Counted from the first letter of the stretch, positions 14,895 through 22,873 are shown. The stretch is DNA of 25,431 bases from Pelobacter sp. UBA5610 (GCA_002424645.1 DIKU01000104.1:1-25431), one strand, 5' to 3'. Notes: generated by a model from the letters alone, not told the origin. A program made the numbers and translations.

Positions 14895-15761
14895 TTACTC
14901 CTTGGCTACATCGCGATGTAAACCCTCGATTATCAAGTTATCACCTTGAATCGCATAACGCAGATGTTCAGCAATCGCCACACTGCGATGTCGTCCGCCG
15001 GTACATCCAATCGAAATGGTAAGATTACTTTTGCCCTCCTTGTGATAACAAGGCAGTAAGTAGTCCAACAGAGGCTTAAAGCGATCTAAAAATTCCCGAC
15101 AGGCCTGCTGCCCCAAAACAAAATCGCGCACACTGGGAGAAAGTCCGGTTTGAGGTCTCAACTCCGGCACAAAGTGGGGATTGGGAATAAAGCGAACATC
15201 CATGACAAGATCCGAACCGGGGGGAATGCCATAACGATAACCAAAGGATTGAACGAGAACAGCCAGAGGGATTCCCTTGCTCTCACCACCCACCATGTGA
15301 ACAACTTTAGCCCGAAGTTGGTGGGGTGTAAGCCATGAAGAATCAATGATTTCGGTGGAAAGATCCATAATGCCTGCGAGCAAGCTACGTTCTTGACGGA
15401 TCGATTCTGTTACGCCCTCTTTTTGCGACAGAGGATGGCGGCGGCGAGTTTCGGAATAACGTCGAATAAGAACATCGTCAGCCGCATCGAAAAAGTAAAT
15501 ATCGACCACGTGGCCTGCAGAACGCACCTGTTCGAGAATTTCTCGATATCCCTCAAGATAGGACTTGTTGCGGACATCGGCGACTACGGCAACATTGGAC
15601 TCCCCCTCACCTGAACGGGCATGCAATTTCAAAAATTCAGGCAGCAGTGTTAGCGGAAGATTATCGACAACGAAGAACCCTTCATCTTCCAAGGCTCTGG
15701 CTGCAGTGGTTTTACCGGACCCCGACAAGCCCGTAATAATAATCAACCGAACGCGTCTCAT
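14895..15761 (-). CDS. rapZ: RapZ/YvcJ-family nucleotide-binding protein
   Basis: In enterobacteria RapZ is the adaptor that guides RNase E to the small RNA GlmZ and so controls glucosamine-6-phosphate synthesis; elsewhere the family binds nucleotides with less clear roles. The 288-aa product has the Walker A motif GLSGSGKT (11-18), the VVDNLP block, and the conserved C-terminal SIGCTGGRHRSVAIAEHL. Two adjacent ATGs occur (15764, 15761); the second is better spaced from GGAG. Linkage to ptsN and PTS genes is the usual one. The GlmY/GlmZ pathway is not expected in this lineage, so the target is unknown. Confidence 0.95.
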   Translation of the reverse strand: MRRVRLIIITGLSGSGKTTAARALEDEGFFVVDNLPLTLLPEFLKLHARSGEGESNVAVVADVRNKSYLEGYREILEQVRSAGHVVDIYFFDAADDVLIRRYSETRRRHPLSQKEGVTESIRQERSLLAGIMDLSTEIIDSSWLTPHQLRAKVVHMVGGESKGIPLAVLVQSFGYRYGIPPGSDLVMDVRFIPNPHFVPELRPQTGLSPSVRDFVLGQQACREFLDRFKPLLDYLLPCYHKEGKSNLTISIGCTGGRHRSVAIAEHLRYAIQGDNLIIEGLHRDVAKE

Positions 15762-15802
15762 CATTCTCCAAGTTCGACGGATACCGCCGAATCTTCAATA
15801 AC

Positions 15803-15808
15803 AATATA
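15803..15808 (-). promoter_or_regulatory. Possible -10 box for rapZ
   Basis: TATATT on the minus strand (15808-15803) lies 42 nt ahead of the rapZ start and just after the T-tract of the preceding terminator, where rapZ and the PTS genes would need a new start of transcription. No clear -35 is present. Confidence 0.25.
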
Positions 15809-15822
15809 GCGCCTAAAGAAAA

Positions 15823-15879
15823 AAAAAGGGTAACAGGCGAAACCCGACTTCATCAACCGGCCGCCAGGATACCCTTTTT
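15823..15879 (-). terminator. Long terminator between ptsN and rapZ
   Basis: AAAAAGGGTA (15823-15832) pairs with TACCCTTTTT (15870-15879), and GGCG/CGCC inside (15836-15839 with 15862-15865) extends the stem. On the minus strand nine T follow, so this should end the transcript arriving from rpoN-hpf-ptsN. A second small hairpin (15942-15960) follows the ptsN stop directly. Confidence 0.7.
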
Positions 15880-15960
15880 CCAAGAAATAGTTACGGCATA
15901 CTGTCATGCCGCCAATCCATAAAAAGTAAGCGGTTTCAAATACCTGTTCCGAAAACAGGT

Positions 15961-16422
15961 TTAAAGCTTTTCTTCTTCTTCACCAATAATGCGGTAAAGA
16001 TCATCACCCGAACCTGCCCCCAATAGTCGTTGACGCACTGAAGGACTTTTTAACAATTTAGAAATACGCGCAAGGGTCTTAAGGTGAATACCCACAGACT
16101 CTTCCGGTGCAAGCAATAAAAAGAAAAGCTGAGCAGGTTTTCCATCCAGAGAATCGAAATCGACCCCTTTGCTGCTGCGACCAAATGAAAGCAGCAACTG
16201 ATCAATGGTACGAAGCTTCCCGTGGGGGATAGCAACCCCCTCGCCTATGCCGGTACTTCCCAAGCGCTCACGCTCCTGAAGTACACGTACGACCTCTGCA
16301 CGGTCCAGTTCCTTGCCAACCTTGATTGCCGCGCCAGCAAGTTCTTCGAGTACGGCATCTTTTTCAACCGCCTCCAGATTTGCCACGATAGCGGCAGGAT
16401 TGAGCAGATCGACGATTTTCAT
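15961..16422 (-). CDS. ptsN: Nitrogen-type PTS IIA protein (EIIA-Ntr)
   Basis: PtsN is the output protein of the regulatory nitrogen PTS, affecting potassium transport, sigma-54 functions and envelope stress in studied bacteria. The 153-aa product has the fructose-type IIA fold with the phospho-histidine motif GVAIPHGKL (His67) and GSTGIGEG just before it. The start ATG at 16422 has no Shine-Dalgarno, unusual in this cluster; a possible 14-codon mini-ORF ends on the ATG as ATGA. It is downstream of rpoN-hpf as usual. No EI-Ntr (ptsP) or NPr is present in the window, so phosphate could come from the nearby HPr. Confidence 0.94.
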   Translation of the reverse strand: MKIVDLLNPAAIVANLEAVEKDAVLEELAGAAIKVGKELDRAEVVRVLQERERLGSTGIGEGVAIPHGKLRTIDQLLLSFGRSSKGVDFDSLDGKPAQLFFLLLAPEESVGIHLKTLARISKLLKSPSVRQRLLGAGSGDDLYRIIGEEEEKL

Positions 16423-16463
16423 AGTTTAAAACAAAGTCCCAGATCCGATGGAGTATTAAGCAA
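16419..16463 (-). other. Possible 14-codon leader ORF coupled to ptsN
   Basis: A TTG at 16463 opens 14 codons ending in a TGA that overlaps the ptsN ATG. A strong purine run (GAGGAGG at 16485-16479, then AAAGG) lies upstream, its last bases 10 nt from the TTG. Coupled reinitiation would explain why ptsN lacks its own ribosome-binding site. TTG starts are rare and the spacing is at the upper limit, so this is speculative. Confidence 0.25.
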
Positions 16464-16511
16464 CCGGATAGGCCCTTTCCTCCTCAATATTGCATAGAAA
16501 GGCTGATCAAA

Positions 16512-17060
16512 TTATTTGGTTTCCGGAACAATAAGTCCGTAGTTACCATCTTTCCGGCGATAAACAACGCTGATTTCATTGCTGGAAGCATCTGAAAAAA
16601 CCAAAAAGGCTTTGTTCAGAAGATCCATTTGCATAACAGCCTCTTCGACCGACAGTGGTTTAACGGAAAAGCTCTGACTCCGAATGACAACCGGCTCAGG
16701 GGAACCCTCATCGATACTCTCAGCGGCAAAAACAGTCTTTTCAACCTGACGCGCCTGTTCAGATGAAGGCTTATGGCGTTTGATTTTTTCTTTATACCGT
16801 TTAAGCTGGCGTTCGAGTTTATCCACCATGCCATCGATAGCGGCATACATATCGTTGGTCTCGTCAGAACCTTTGATGGTAATACCTTTGGCCACCAGAG
16901 TGACTTCGGCGCAATGACGAATTTTCTTTTCCACCGAAAGGACCGCTTGGGCATCGATCGGCTCATCAATATATTTTTTAACCCGCGAAATTTTTTCTTC
17001 AAGATAGGTGCGAAGCGCTTCACTAACATCCATGTGTCTAAATGTCACGGCAATTTGCAT
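16512..17060 (-). CDS. hpf: Long-form ribosome hibernation promoting factor
   Basis: HPF binds the decoding centre of idle ribosomes and pairs them into 100S dimers. The 182-aa product combines the S30AE/sigma-54 modulation domain (about 1-100, starting MQIAVTFRHMDVSEALRTYL) and a C-terminal dimerisation domain (about 125-182; FSVKPLSVEEAVMQMDLL...YRRKDGNYGLI), so it is the long form that can dimerise 70S ribosomes without RMF. AGGAGG nine bases upstream fixes the ATG at 17060. It follows rpoN by 95 nt, with a -10-like TATAAT in the gap, so it may be induced separately. Confidence 0.95.
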   Translation of the reverse strand: MQIAVTFRHMDVSEALRTYLEEKISRVKKYIDEPIDAQAVLSVEKKIRHCAEVTLVAKGITIKGSDETNDMYAAIDGMVDKLERQLKRYKEKIKRHKPSSEQARQVEKTVFAAESIDEGSPEPVVIRSQSFSVKPLSVEEAVMQMDLLNKAFLVFSDASSNEISVVYRRKDGNYGLIVPETK

Positions 17061-17129
17061 ACTTGGAATCCTCCTGATGAACGGGTTAAGTAGAGAGTCT
17101 GGACATTCCGCTTACAGGTCTCTATGACA

Positions 17130-17135
17130 ATTATA
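17130..17135 (-). promoter_or_regulatory. Perfect -10 hexamer in the rpoN-hpf gap
   Basis: TATAAT on the minus strand (17135-17130) would start transcription near 17123, about 62 nt before hpf. TTAAGC lies 18 nt upstream as a poor -35. Two small hairpins cover the rpoN stop: AGCGCTT with AAGCGCT (17151-17169) and CCCTG with CAGGG (17136-17150). Confidence 0.4.
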
Positions 17136-17155
17136 CCCTGTGTTTCAGGGAGCGC

Positions 17156-18613
17156 TTAAAATAAGCGCTTGCGCTCGGTAGACGACCGTATATTAAGCAT
17201 CTCTCGATATTTTGTAACAGTACGGCGGGCAATATCTATCCCTTCCTGATGAAGAATATCGACTATTTTCTGATCAGAATAGGGTTTTTTAGGGTTTTCC
17301 TCGGCGACAATATCTCTAATTTTGCTCTTTACACTCTCAGAGGCTATCGATTCACCAACTGTTGTATTTATACCGCTGTTGAAAAAATACTTCAACTCAA
17401 ACAGACCTCGAGGCGTCTGCACGTATTTATTTGTTGTAACGCGACTGACGGTCGACTCATGCATTTCGATATCTTCGGCCACATCACGCAACACAAGGGG
17501 TTTGAGATATTCTATACCCTTTTCAAAGAAGTCCCGCTGAAACTTGACGATACTCTTGGTGACGCGAAATATGGTTCGCTGACGCTGGTGAATACTTTTG
17601 ATTAACCAGATAGCCCCTCGCAGTTTTTCCTGAATATATTCACCCGCCTTTTCATCCACTTTTTGTCCACCTGACAAAGCATTGCGATAAAAAGAGTTAA
17701 TGCGCAAACTTGGCAAGCCTTCGTCGTTAAGAACCACAACGTACTCATCACCAATTTTATGCACATAAATATCGGGGGTGATATATTGTATCTCTTCCTG
17801 ACTATAAGCCCTGCCAGGACGAGGGTCCAGTCCTGAAATTACCCGAGCAGCACCGAGTACGTCATCCAAAGGCAGTCCAAGCGTTCGTGCAATCGATTGA
17901 AACTTTCGGTTCTCCAATTCATCGATATGGTCACGCAACATGGTGCCCACAAGCGAATCGCCCATACCAAGCACTTCGGCTTGCTTGAGGAGACATTCAC
18001 GAAGATTATGGCTCGCAACTCCGGCAGGATCGAAATCGCGGACCACGTTCAACGCCCGTTCAGTCGCTTCAATACTCACTCCAGCGGCCTGGGAGATTTC
18101 CTCGACGGTTGCTTTGAGATAACCGTCTTCATCTATATTCCCGATTATTTCGGAAGCGGCAGAACGCTCGTCATCCGGGATACGAATCAGATTGAGTTGC
18201 CATAAAAGGTGGTCAGCAAGAGAGGTTTTTTTGGTCAAAAGACTTTCGAAACTTGGGCGTTCTTCCTCAGCTTCATAGGTGTCGACTGTCGCGCCGCTGG
18301 CATTGTACCCATCAAGATAGTTCTGCCAATCCGCCTGGTTGAACTCTTCCAAATTTCCCTGAAACTCCTTGACCTCATCGGACGATGCAGAGGGCTCAGG
18401 AATTTCGGAAATTTGAGCGACTTCAGCAGCAAGCTCCTTATCTTCGGCAACGTCGACACCCTCTTCCAGCACAGGATTTTCTTCAAGTTCCTGGCGTACA
18501 ACCTCCTCCAATTCAATCCGCGATAGCTGGAGCAGCTTGATGGCCTGCTGCAACTGAGGAGTCATAACAAGTTGCTGACTTAATTTGAGCTGTTGCCGAA
18601 TTTCTAATGCCAT
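17156..18613 (-). CDS. rpoN: RNA polymerase sigma-54 factor
   Basis: RpoN directs RNA polymerase to -24/-12 promoters that need AAA+ activators. The 485-aa product shows the Gln/Leu-rich region I (LKLSQQLVMTPQLQQAIKLL, 9-28), an acidic region II (about 40-125), the core-binding domain, the helix-turn-helix (RDVAEDIEMHESTVSRVT), and the invariant RpoN box ARRTVTKYRE near residues 463-472. All regions are present and the length is normal. The ATG at 18613 has GGGG close upstream. It lies 58 nt after lptB in the conserved lptA-lptB-rpoN-hpf-ptsN order. I found no convincing sigma-54 promoter inside the window, so its targets lie elsewhere. Confidence 0.97.
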   Translation of the reverse strand: MALEIRQQLKLSQQLVMTPQLQQAIKLLQLSRIELEEVVRQELEENPVLEEGVDVAEDKELAAEVAQISEIPEPSASSDEVKEFQGNLEEFNQADWQNYLDGYNASGATVDTYEAEEERPSFESLLTKKTSLADHLLWQLNLIRIPDDERSAASEIIGNIDEDGYLKATVEEISQAAGVSIEATERALNVVRDFDPAGVASHNLRECLLKQAEVLGMGDSLVGTMLRDHIDELENRKFQSIARTLGLPLDDVLGAARVISGLDPRPGRAYSQEEIQYITPDIYVHKIGDEYVVVLNDEGLPSLRINSFYRNALSGGQKVDEKAGEYIQEKLRGAIWLIKSIHQRQRTIFRVTKSIVKFQRDFFEKGIEYLKPLVLRDVAEDIEMHESTVSRVTTNKYVQTPRGLFELKYFFNSGINTTVGESIASESVKSKIRDIVAEENPKKPYSDQKIVDILHQEGIDIARRTVTKYREMLNIRSSTERKRLF

Positions 18614-18671
18614 GGTACCCCAATCTTATGCTTTAAATGCATGGAATGAAACATGCCCGCATGCCAAATTC

Positions 18672-19397
18672 TCATAAACGGAAATTTTCACCCAAGTAGG
18701 TGGCCCTGACTTCGGGGCATGAGGCAATTTGTTCCGGATCCCCACAGGCCAGAATCTGACCGTCAGCCAGAATATAGGCTTTATCACACACACCAAGAGT
18801 TTCGCGTACGTTATGGTCGGAAACGAGCACTCCTATACCTCTATCGCGCAAGCGACAGATAACATTTTGGATATCGTGCACAGCAAGGGGATCTATGCCG
18901 GCAAAAGGTTCGTCCAAAAGGATGAATCCTGGATCGATAACCAGGGCACGCGCAATCTCCAAACGGCGCCGTTCTCCGCCGGACAGTGCGTAGCCGGGTG
19001 AACGAGCCACATGCTGCAGGCGAAATTCCTCGATGAGTTTGTGCGCACGCTCTTTTAATTGACCCGAGGCACTTTTAACCGTTTCAAGAATAGCGAGAAG
19101 GTTTTCCTCCACCGTGAGTTTACGAAAAATCGACGCCTCTTGAGGAAGGTAGGATATCCCTAAACGGGCCCGCTGATACATGGGCATGCCGGTAAGATCC
19201 TGTTGGTCCAGCAACACTTTGCCTCGATCCGGACGAATCAGACCCACGACCATATAAAAAGAGGTGGTTTTGCCGGCACCGTTTGGACCAAGAAGACCAA
19301 CAACCTCTCCGGAAAGAACTTCCAGATCGACACCGCGGACCACACTGCGTCCGCGATAACTTTTCCAAAGATCACTAGCTACCAGTCTACGGCCCAA
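18672..19397 (-). CDS. lptB: LPS export ABC transporter ATPase LptB
   Basis: LptB is the cytoplasmic ATPase dimer that powers LPS extraction by LptF and LptG. The 241-aa product has Walker A GPNGAGKTT (37-45), Q-loop Gln86 in YLPQEASIFRKLTVEENL, signature LSGGE (138-142), Walker B FILLDE (158-163) with GIDP, and switch His195. The block PQEASIFRKLTVEEN is characteristic of LptB. The start appears to be TTG at 19397, overlapping lptA by 11 nt, with AGGGAG seven bases upstream inside lptA; no suitable ATG is nearby. Its permease partners lie about 15 kb away at 2359-4634. Confidence 0.95.
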   Translation of the reverse strand: MGRRLVASDLWKSYRGRSVVRGVDLEVLSGEVVGLLGPNGAGKTTSFYMVVGLIRPDRGKVLLDQQDLTGMPMYQRARLGISYLPQEASIFRKLTVEENLLAILETVKSASGQLKERAHKLIEEFRLQHVARSPGYALSGGERRRLEIARALVIDPGFILLDEPFAGIDPLAVHDIQNVICRLRDRGIGVLVSDHNVRETLGVCDKAYILADGQILACGDPEQIASCPEVRATYLGENFRL

Positions 19398-19890
19398 CAG
19401 TTTTCTCCCTGGGTGCCAGAATCGCCTTTACACGTGAACCGGCTTTGCTTTTGACAATACTGCGATCTTCATTGAGGAAAAAGGCTATTTCATCACCTTC
19501 AACGGAATTCTCGCCTTGTTGAACGCGTGGAGAGCCGGTCATTACAATGGTCTCTTTACCAACTTCATAGACACCTCGACCGCCGGTAGCAATACGATTA
19601 TCCTTAACTATCGTCACGTCACCGATGGCCTCAATCCGGGAAACCTGGTTATTCTTCCCCTGGTAGGACACGATCAACTTGGAAGCTTTAATAGTTAAGC
19701 CGCCCTGTTTGGCAACCACATTGCCAAGGAAAACCACTTGTTTCAGCCCTCCATCAGACTCAAGCCTGTTGGAAGTAATTTCAAGTGGCTGGCCCCTGTC
19801 TAAGGACACGGGAGATTCGGACCAAGCGGCTCCCGGCAACACCAGTAAGCTCAGCAGGAACATGAGAATAAAAGTGCGGTTAGAGACCAT
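19387..19890 (-). CDS. lptA: LPS transport periplasmic bridge protein LptA
   Basis: LptA molecules stack into the periplasmic bridge that carries LPS from LptC to LptD. The 167-aa product has a signal peptide (hydrophobic 6-20, likely cut after AWS at 22-24) and an OstA-like beta-jellyroll domain with the usual GNVVAKQGGLTIKASKLIVSY pattern (56-76). Length fits the family. AGGAAA sits upstream of the ATG at 19890, just four bases past the lptC stop, and its end overlaps lptB. The short basic C-terminal tail is unremarkable. Confidence 0.94.
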   Translation of the reverse strand: MVSNRTFILMFLLSLLVLPGAAWSESPVSLDRGQPLEITSNRLESDGGLKQVVFLGNVVAKQGGLTIKASKLIVSYQGKNNQVSRIEAIGDVTIVKDNRIATGGRGVYEVGKETIVMTGSPRVQQGENSVEGDEIAFFLNEDRSIVKSKAGSRVKAILAPREKTVGP

Positions 19891-19894
19891 GGTA

Positions 19895-20467
19895 TTAATT
19901 TCCTATCCCGTGCGTAAATAGAACCCTGACCTGTGAATTCAACACTAAGCGACGATCTTTCAGTCCGTATCGCATGCCATGAGCGGAAAGCTCAACACTG
20001 TCTTTTGTTACCCGTACGGCTTGATCCGTACTAACTTGGTCAGACTTGGAAGAATAACCCAATTGCTCGGTATAAAGCGTGTAGCCTTCAGTGGTTTTCA
20101 CAACCACATGCCCTTCAGCCTCTATTTCACCTGCTTCCGACAGCCACAAGCCTTTATCGGCGGTAAGGACCATCTGCTCCTGGCCCTGTGTATCGAAAAA
20201 CTCAAGCCGCATATCCTGAACGGCACTTTTTCCCTGCCCCGCCTCGTAAGCTCCAGATTTGGCGGTCAAGGTCCAGCGGCGTATTCCTTCGCTGGTCTCG
20301 GTGTACTGAATATCCTGTAAGGAAAGATCGGCATTTGCAGGAAGAGAATCAACAACGGGGTCGGGAGCAGGCTCGGTACGCTGGTCCCACAATCGGTACC
20401 CGAGGCCGAAAACAACCGCCAACATAGCAATAAGCAAGAGATTTCGTATAGTTACCCTATGCATCAT
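19895..20467 (-). CDS. lptC: LPS export protein LptC
   Basis: LptC is anchored in the inner membrane, docks on LptFG and hands LPS to LptA. The 190-aa product has one N-terminal membrane helix (about 9-26), then a single beta-jellyroll with the sequence EAEGHVVVKTTEGYTLYTEQLGY typical of the YrbK family. Two adjacent ATGs (20467, 20464) give the expected length near 190; a 32-residue upstream extension overlapping kdsC would place the membrane helix oddly deep. Neither ATG has a clear ribosome-binding site. A sigma-70-like promoter ends only about 10 nt before it, so a near-leaderless transcript is possible. Confidence 0.9.
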   Translation of the reverse strand: MMHRVTIRNLLLIAMLAVVFGLGYRLWDQRTEPAPDPVVDSLPANADLSLQDIQYTETSEGIRRWTLTAKSGAYEAGQGKSAVQDMRLEFFDTQGQEQMVLTADKGLWLSEAGEIEAEGHVVVKTTEGYTLYTEQLGYSSKSDQVSTDQAVRVTKDSVELSAHGMRYGLKDRRLVLNSQVRVLFTHGIGN

Positions 20468-20477
20468 AAGTGCCGTC

Positions 20478-20506
20478 AGTATAGCATCATCGCCAAAAGG
20501 AGTAAA
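20478..20506 (-). promoter_or_regulatory. Possible internal promoter ahead of lptC
   Basis: TTTACT (20506-20501) and TATACT (20483-20478) with a 17-nt spacer and an extended TGC before the -10 lie between kdsC and lptC on the minus strand. It could give lptC-lptA-lptB-rpoN their own transcript, comparable with internal lpt promoters in E. coli. Confidence 0.5.
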
Positions 20507-20540
20507 GAAGGTTCCGTAAACAATTGGCACGGGTTTTGAT

Positions 20541-21071
20541 TCACGGCATGTCCCCCTGGACATAGTAGCGATCGGTCACAGCGGCCCACCCGCCGGTCTG
20601 CTTAAGCAGAATCTCACACACCTCTCGCACGGCTCCCCGTCCGCCCCGGCGAGATGTTACATAATGGACACGCTCCTTCACTTCCGCTACCGCATCAGCC
20701 ACGGTGGCAGAATAACCGACTCTCAATAAAATGGGGAGATCGACCAGATCATCCCCCATATATGCGACTTCGTCATCGGTAAAACCGCGTTCGCGAAGAA
20801 TTTCCTCATAGGGAATAATTTTATCTTTGGCTCCCTGATAGAGAATCGCGATCCCAAGTTCGTCAGCACGCCGCTTAACGATGGAGGAATTGCGACCGGT
20901 AATGATGCCGACCTCGATACCGGCACGCTGGAGCAGTTTCAGCCCGTGACCATCCTTAACATCAAAGCTCTTGATTTCCCCACCGTTTGCGTCGTAATGG
21001 ATGCGGCCATCCGTCATGATCCCATCCACATCCAGCAACAACAGACGTATTTTCGACAACGCCAATTCCAT
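20541..21071 (-). CDS. kdsC: 3-deoxy-D-manno-octulosonate 8-phosphate phosphatase
   Basis: KdsC removes phosphate from Kdo-8-phosphate to give Kdo. It is a small HAD-superfamily enzyme without a cap domain and usually tetrameric. The 176-aa product shows motif I DVDG (14-17, nucleophile Asp14), the substrate region TDGRI, IITGRNSSIVKRRADELGI for motif II, and YMGDDLVDLPIL for motif III/IV. The start ATG at 21071 overlaps the kdsD stop (TGATG), so both are coupled; the TTG one codon earlier is less likely. It is third in the Kdo series kdsA-kdsD-kdsC. Confidence 0.95.
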   Translation of the reverse strand: MELALSKIRLLLLDVDGIMTDGRIHYDANGGEIKSFDVKDGHGLKLLQRAGIEVGIITGRNSSIVKRRADELGIAILYQGAKDKIIPYEEILRERGFTDDEVAYMGDDLVDLPILLRVGYSATVADAVAEVKERVHYVTSRRGGRGAVREVCEILLKQTGGWAAVTDRYYVQGDMP

Positions 21072-22042
21072 CAAACCACCCCTGCCTTGAGCAAATCGTG
21101 AAGGTGGATGATGCCCACCGGAACAGTACTTTCATCACTGTCAAAAACAAACAGTGAGGTAATAGAGAATTCTTCCATTTTCTGCACAGCCTTGGCGGCC
21201 AGATTGTTACGCAAAATCCGTTTGGGATTACTGCACATGACTTCACCTAAAGACAGATTCAACACATCGCAGCCTCTGCTCATAGTACGTCGCAGATCAC
21301 CATCGGTAAAGACTCCGACAAGATCGCCGCTATCGTTTAAAACCCCTGTAATACCAAGTTTTTTACTGGTAATTTCAAACAATGCCTCTTTCAGCGGGGT
21401 GGTCATGGCGGCCAGTGGAATATCATTTTCCGTATGCATCAGGTCTTCCACCTTAAGCAAAAGCCTTTTGCCCAAAGCTCCCCCGGGGTGAAACAAGGCG
21501 AAATCTTCTTCCCTGAAACCGCGTCGTTCCAAAAGAGCCACCGCAAGGGCGTCTCCCATAGCAAGCGTAGCGGTGGTACTGGCTGTAGGAGCCAAACCCA
21601 GGGGGCAAGCCTCTTCGCGAACGGCTACATCGAGAAACACATCGGCGGCACGGGCGAGAGCACTTTTCGCATGGCCAGCCATCCCGATCAGGGGCAACCC
21701 CATCCGTTTTATAACCGGAAGAATGCGTACGATTTCTTCGGTATTACCCGAGTTAGAAACAGCAATCACGACATCGCCCTTCATAAGCATACCGAGATCA
21801 CCATGAATACCTTCGGCCGGATGAAGAAAGAATGTCGGCGTACCGGTGGAGGACATGGTAGCGGCAATTTTCTGGCAAATCAGTCCGGACTTCCCCATCC
21901 CCGTAATCACCACGCGTCCCTTGCAGGACAAAATCAGTTCCACAGCAGCGATAAAGGTATCGTCCAGCCGCTGCGAAAGTGCAACGATTGCCTCCGCTTC
22001 AATCTGAAGAACCCTTCTGGCCGTATCCAACATATCTGTCAC
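21071..22042 (-). CDS. kdsD: D-arabinose 5-phosphate isomerase (KdsD/KpsF family)
   Basis: KdsD interconverts ribulose 5-phosphate and arabinose 5-phosphate, the first committed step to Kdo. The 323-aa product has an N-terminal SIS domain (about 30-180; GMGKSGLICQKIAATMSSTG and AVSNSGNTEEIV bind the sugar phosphate) and two CBS repeats (about 205-320). The HPGGALGKRLL linker is typical. The start is GTG at 22042, overlapping the kdsA stop (GTGA), with AGGAAG about ten bases upstream; an ATG at 22033 is an alternative. Linkage to kdsA and kdsC favours KdsD over the sugar-alcohol GutQ type. Confidence 0.95.
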   Translation of the reverse strand: MTDMLDTARRVLQIEAEAIVALSQRLDDTFIAAVELILSCKGRVVITGMGKSGLICQKIAATMSSTGTPTFFLHPAEGIHGDLGMLMKGDVVIAVSNSGNTEEIVRILPVIKRMGLPLIGMAGHAKSALARAADVFLDVAVREEACPLGLAPTASTTATLAMGDALAVALLERRGFREEDFALFHPGGALGKRLLLKVEDLMHTENDIPLAAMTTPLKEALFEITSKKLGITGVLNDSGDLVGVFTDGDLRRTMSRGCDVLNLSLGEVMCSNPKRILRNNLAAKAVQKMEEFSITSLFVFDSDESTVPVGIIHLHDLLKAGVV

Positions 22043-22872
22043 GATTTGGTGCTTCCTTTGATAATGGCATCAATAGCCAGTAATTCCTCAAGTACCGTCT
22101 TTACCTCTGCAAGGGGCAAAGAATTGGCCCCATCACATAAGGCACGGTCAGGGTCCGGATGCACTTCCCAAAACAGACCGTCGATACCCACGGCCACAGC
22201 TGCACGGGAAAGCGCCGCAACAAACTGCCGTTGTCCGCCCGAGGAGGTACCTGCTCCACCGGGCAACTGAACAGCATGTGTAGCGTCAAAGACAACCGGA
22301 CACCCCATATCGCGCATGATGGCGAGAGCGCGCATGTCCACAACCAGGTTGTTATAGCCAAAGGACGTCCCGCGTTCCGTCAGAAGGATGCGATCATTGC
22401 CTGTTGATGAAATCTTTGCAACGGCATTCGCCATATCCCAAGGAGCGAGAAATTGACCCTTTTTTATATTAACCACCTTGCCGCTGCGACCGGCAGCCAA
22501 CAGCAGATCGGTCTGACGGCATAAAAACGCTGGAATCTGAAGGATGTCCAATACTTCAGCAGCCGGTTCGACCTGACCGACCTCGTGTATATCCGAAACG
22601 ATCGGCAAACCTGTTTGCTGTCGAACCTTGGCGAGAATGCGCAACCCCTCCTCAAGCCCTGGGCCACGATAGGCCGAGACCGAAGTCCTGTTGGCCTTAT
22701 CAAAGGAGGCTTTAAAAACAACCTGAATCCCCAACTCGCTTTTTAATTGCAATAAGTGCCGTGCAATATTCAGGGTGTGTTCCTCTCCCTCCATAACGCA
22801 CGGTCCCGCAATCAGTACAAACGGCCGTCCACCACCAAAAGTGACATCGCCTACCGTCAAAGCACCAGGCAT
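22039..22872 (-). CDS. kdsA: 3-deoxy-D-manno-octulosonate 8-phosphate synthase
   Basis: KdsA condenses arabinose 5-phosphate with phosphoenolpyruvate to form Kdo-8-phosphate. The 277-aa product is a TIM barrel with FVLIAGPCVME near the N-terminus, FKASFDKANRTS for substrate binding, and VVFDATHAVQLPGG. Cys in AGPCV, together with the conserved His, Glu and Asp, suggests the metal-dependent class, because non-metal enzymes carry Asn at that Cys position. ATG at 22872 is preferred: GAGG lies six bases upstream and it follows the pyrG stop directly. An ATG at 22887 would overlap pyrG and lacks a ribosome-binding site. Confidence 0.95.
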   Translation of the reverse strand: MPGALTVGDVTFGGGRPFVLIAGPCVMEGEEHTLNIARHLLQLKSELGIQVVFKASFDKANRTSVSAYRGPGLEEGLRILAKVRQQTGLPIVSDIHEVGQVEPAAEVLDILQIPAFLCRQTDLLLAAGRSGKVVNIKKGQFLAPWDMANAVAKISSTGNDRILLTERGTSFGYNNLVVDMRALAIMRDMGCPVVFDATHAVQLPGGAGTSSGGQRQFVAALSRAAVAVGIDGLFWEVHPDPDRALCDGANSLPLAEVKTVLEELLAIDAIIKGSTKS

Positions 22873-22873
22873 A

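Noticed and set aside
20524..20540. Plus-strand sequence resembling a sigma-54 promoter (TTGGCACGGGTTTTGAT)
   Set aside because: The -24 half is good, but the -12 half has GA in place of the required GC, and it points antisense into kdsC with no target gene.
21434..22270. Plus-strand open frame (278 codons) opposite kdsD and kdsA
   Set aside because: Shadow of conserved genes with low-complexity, Ser/His-rich translation.
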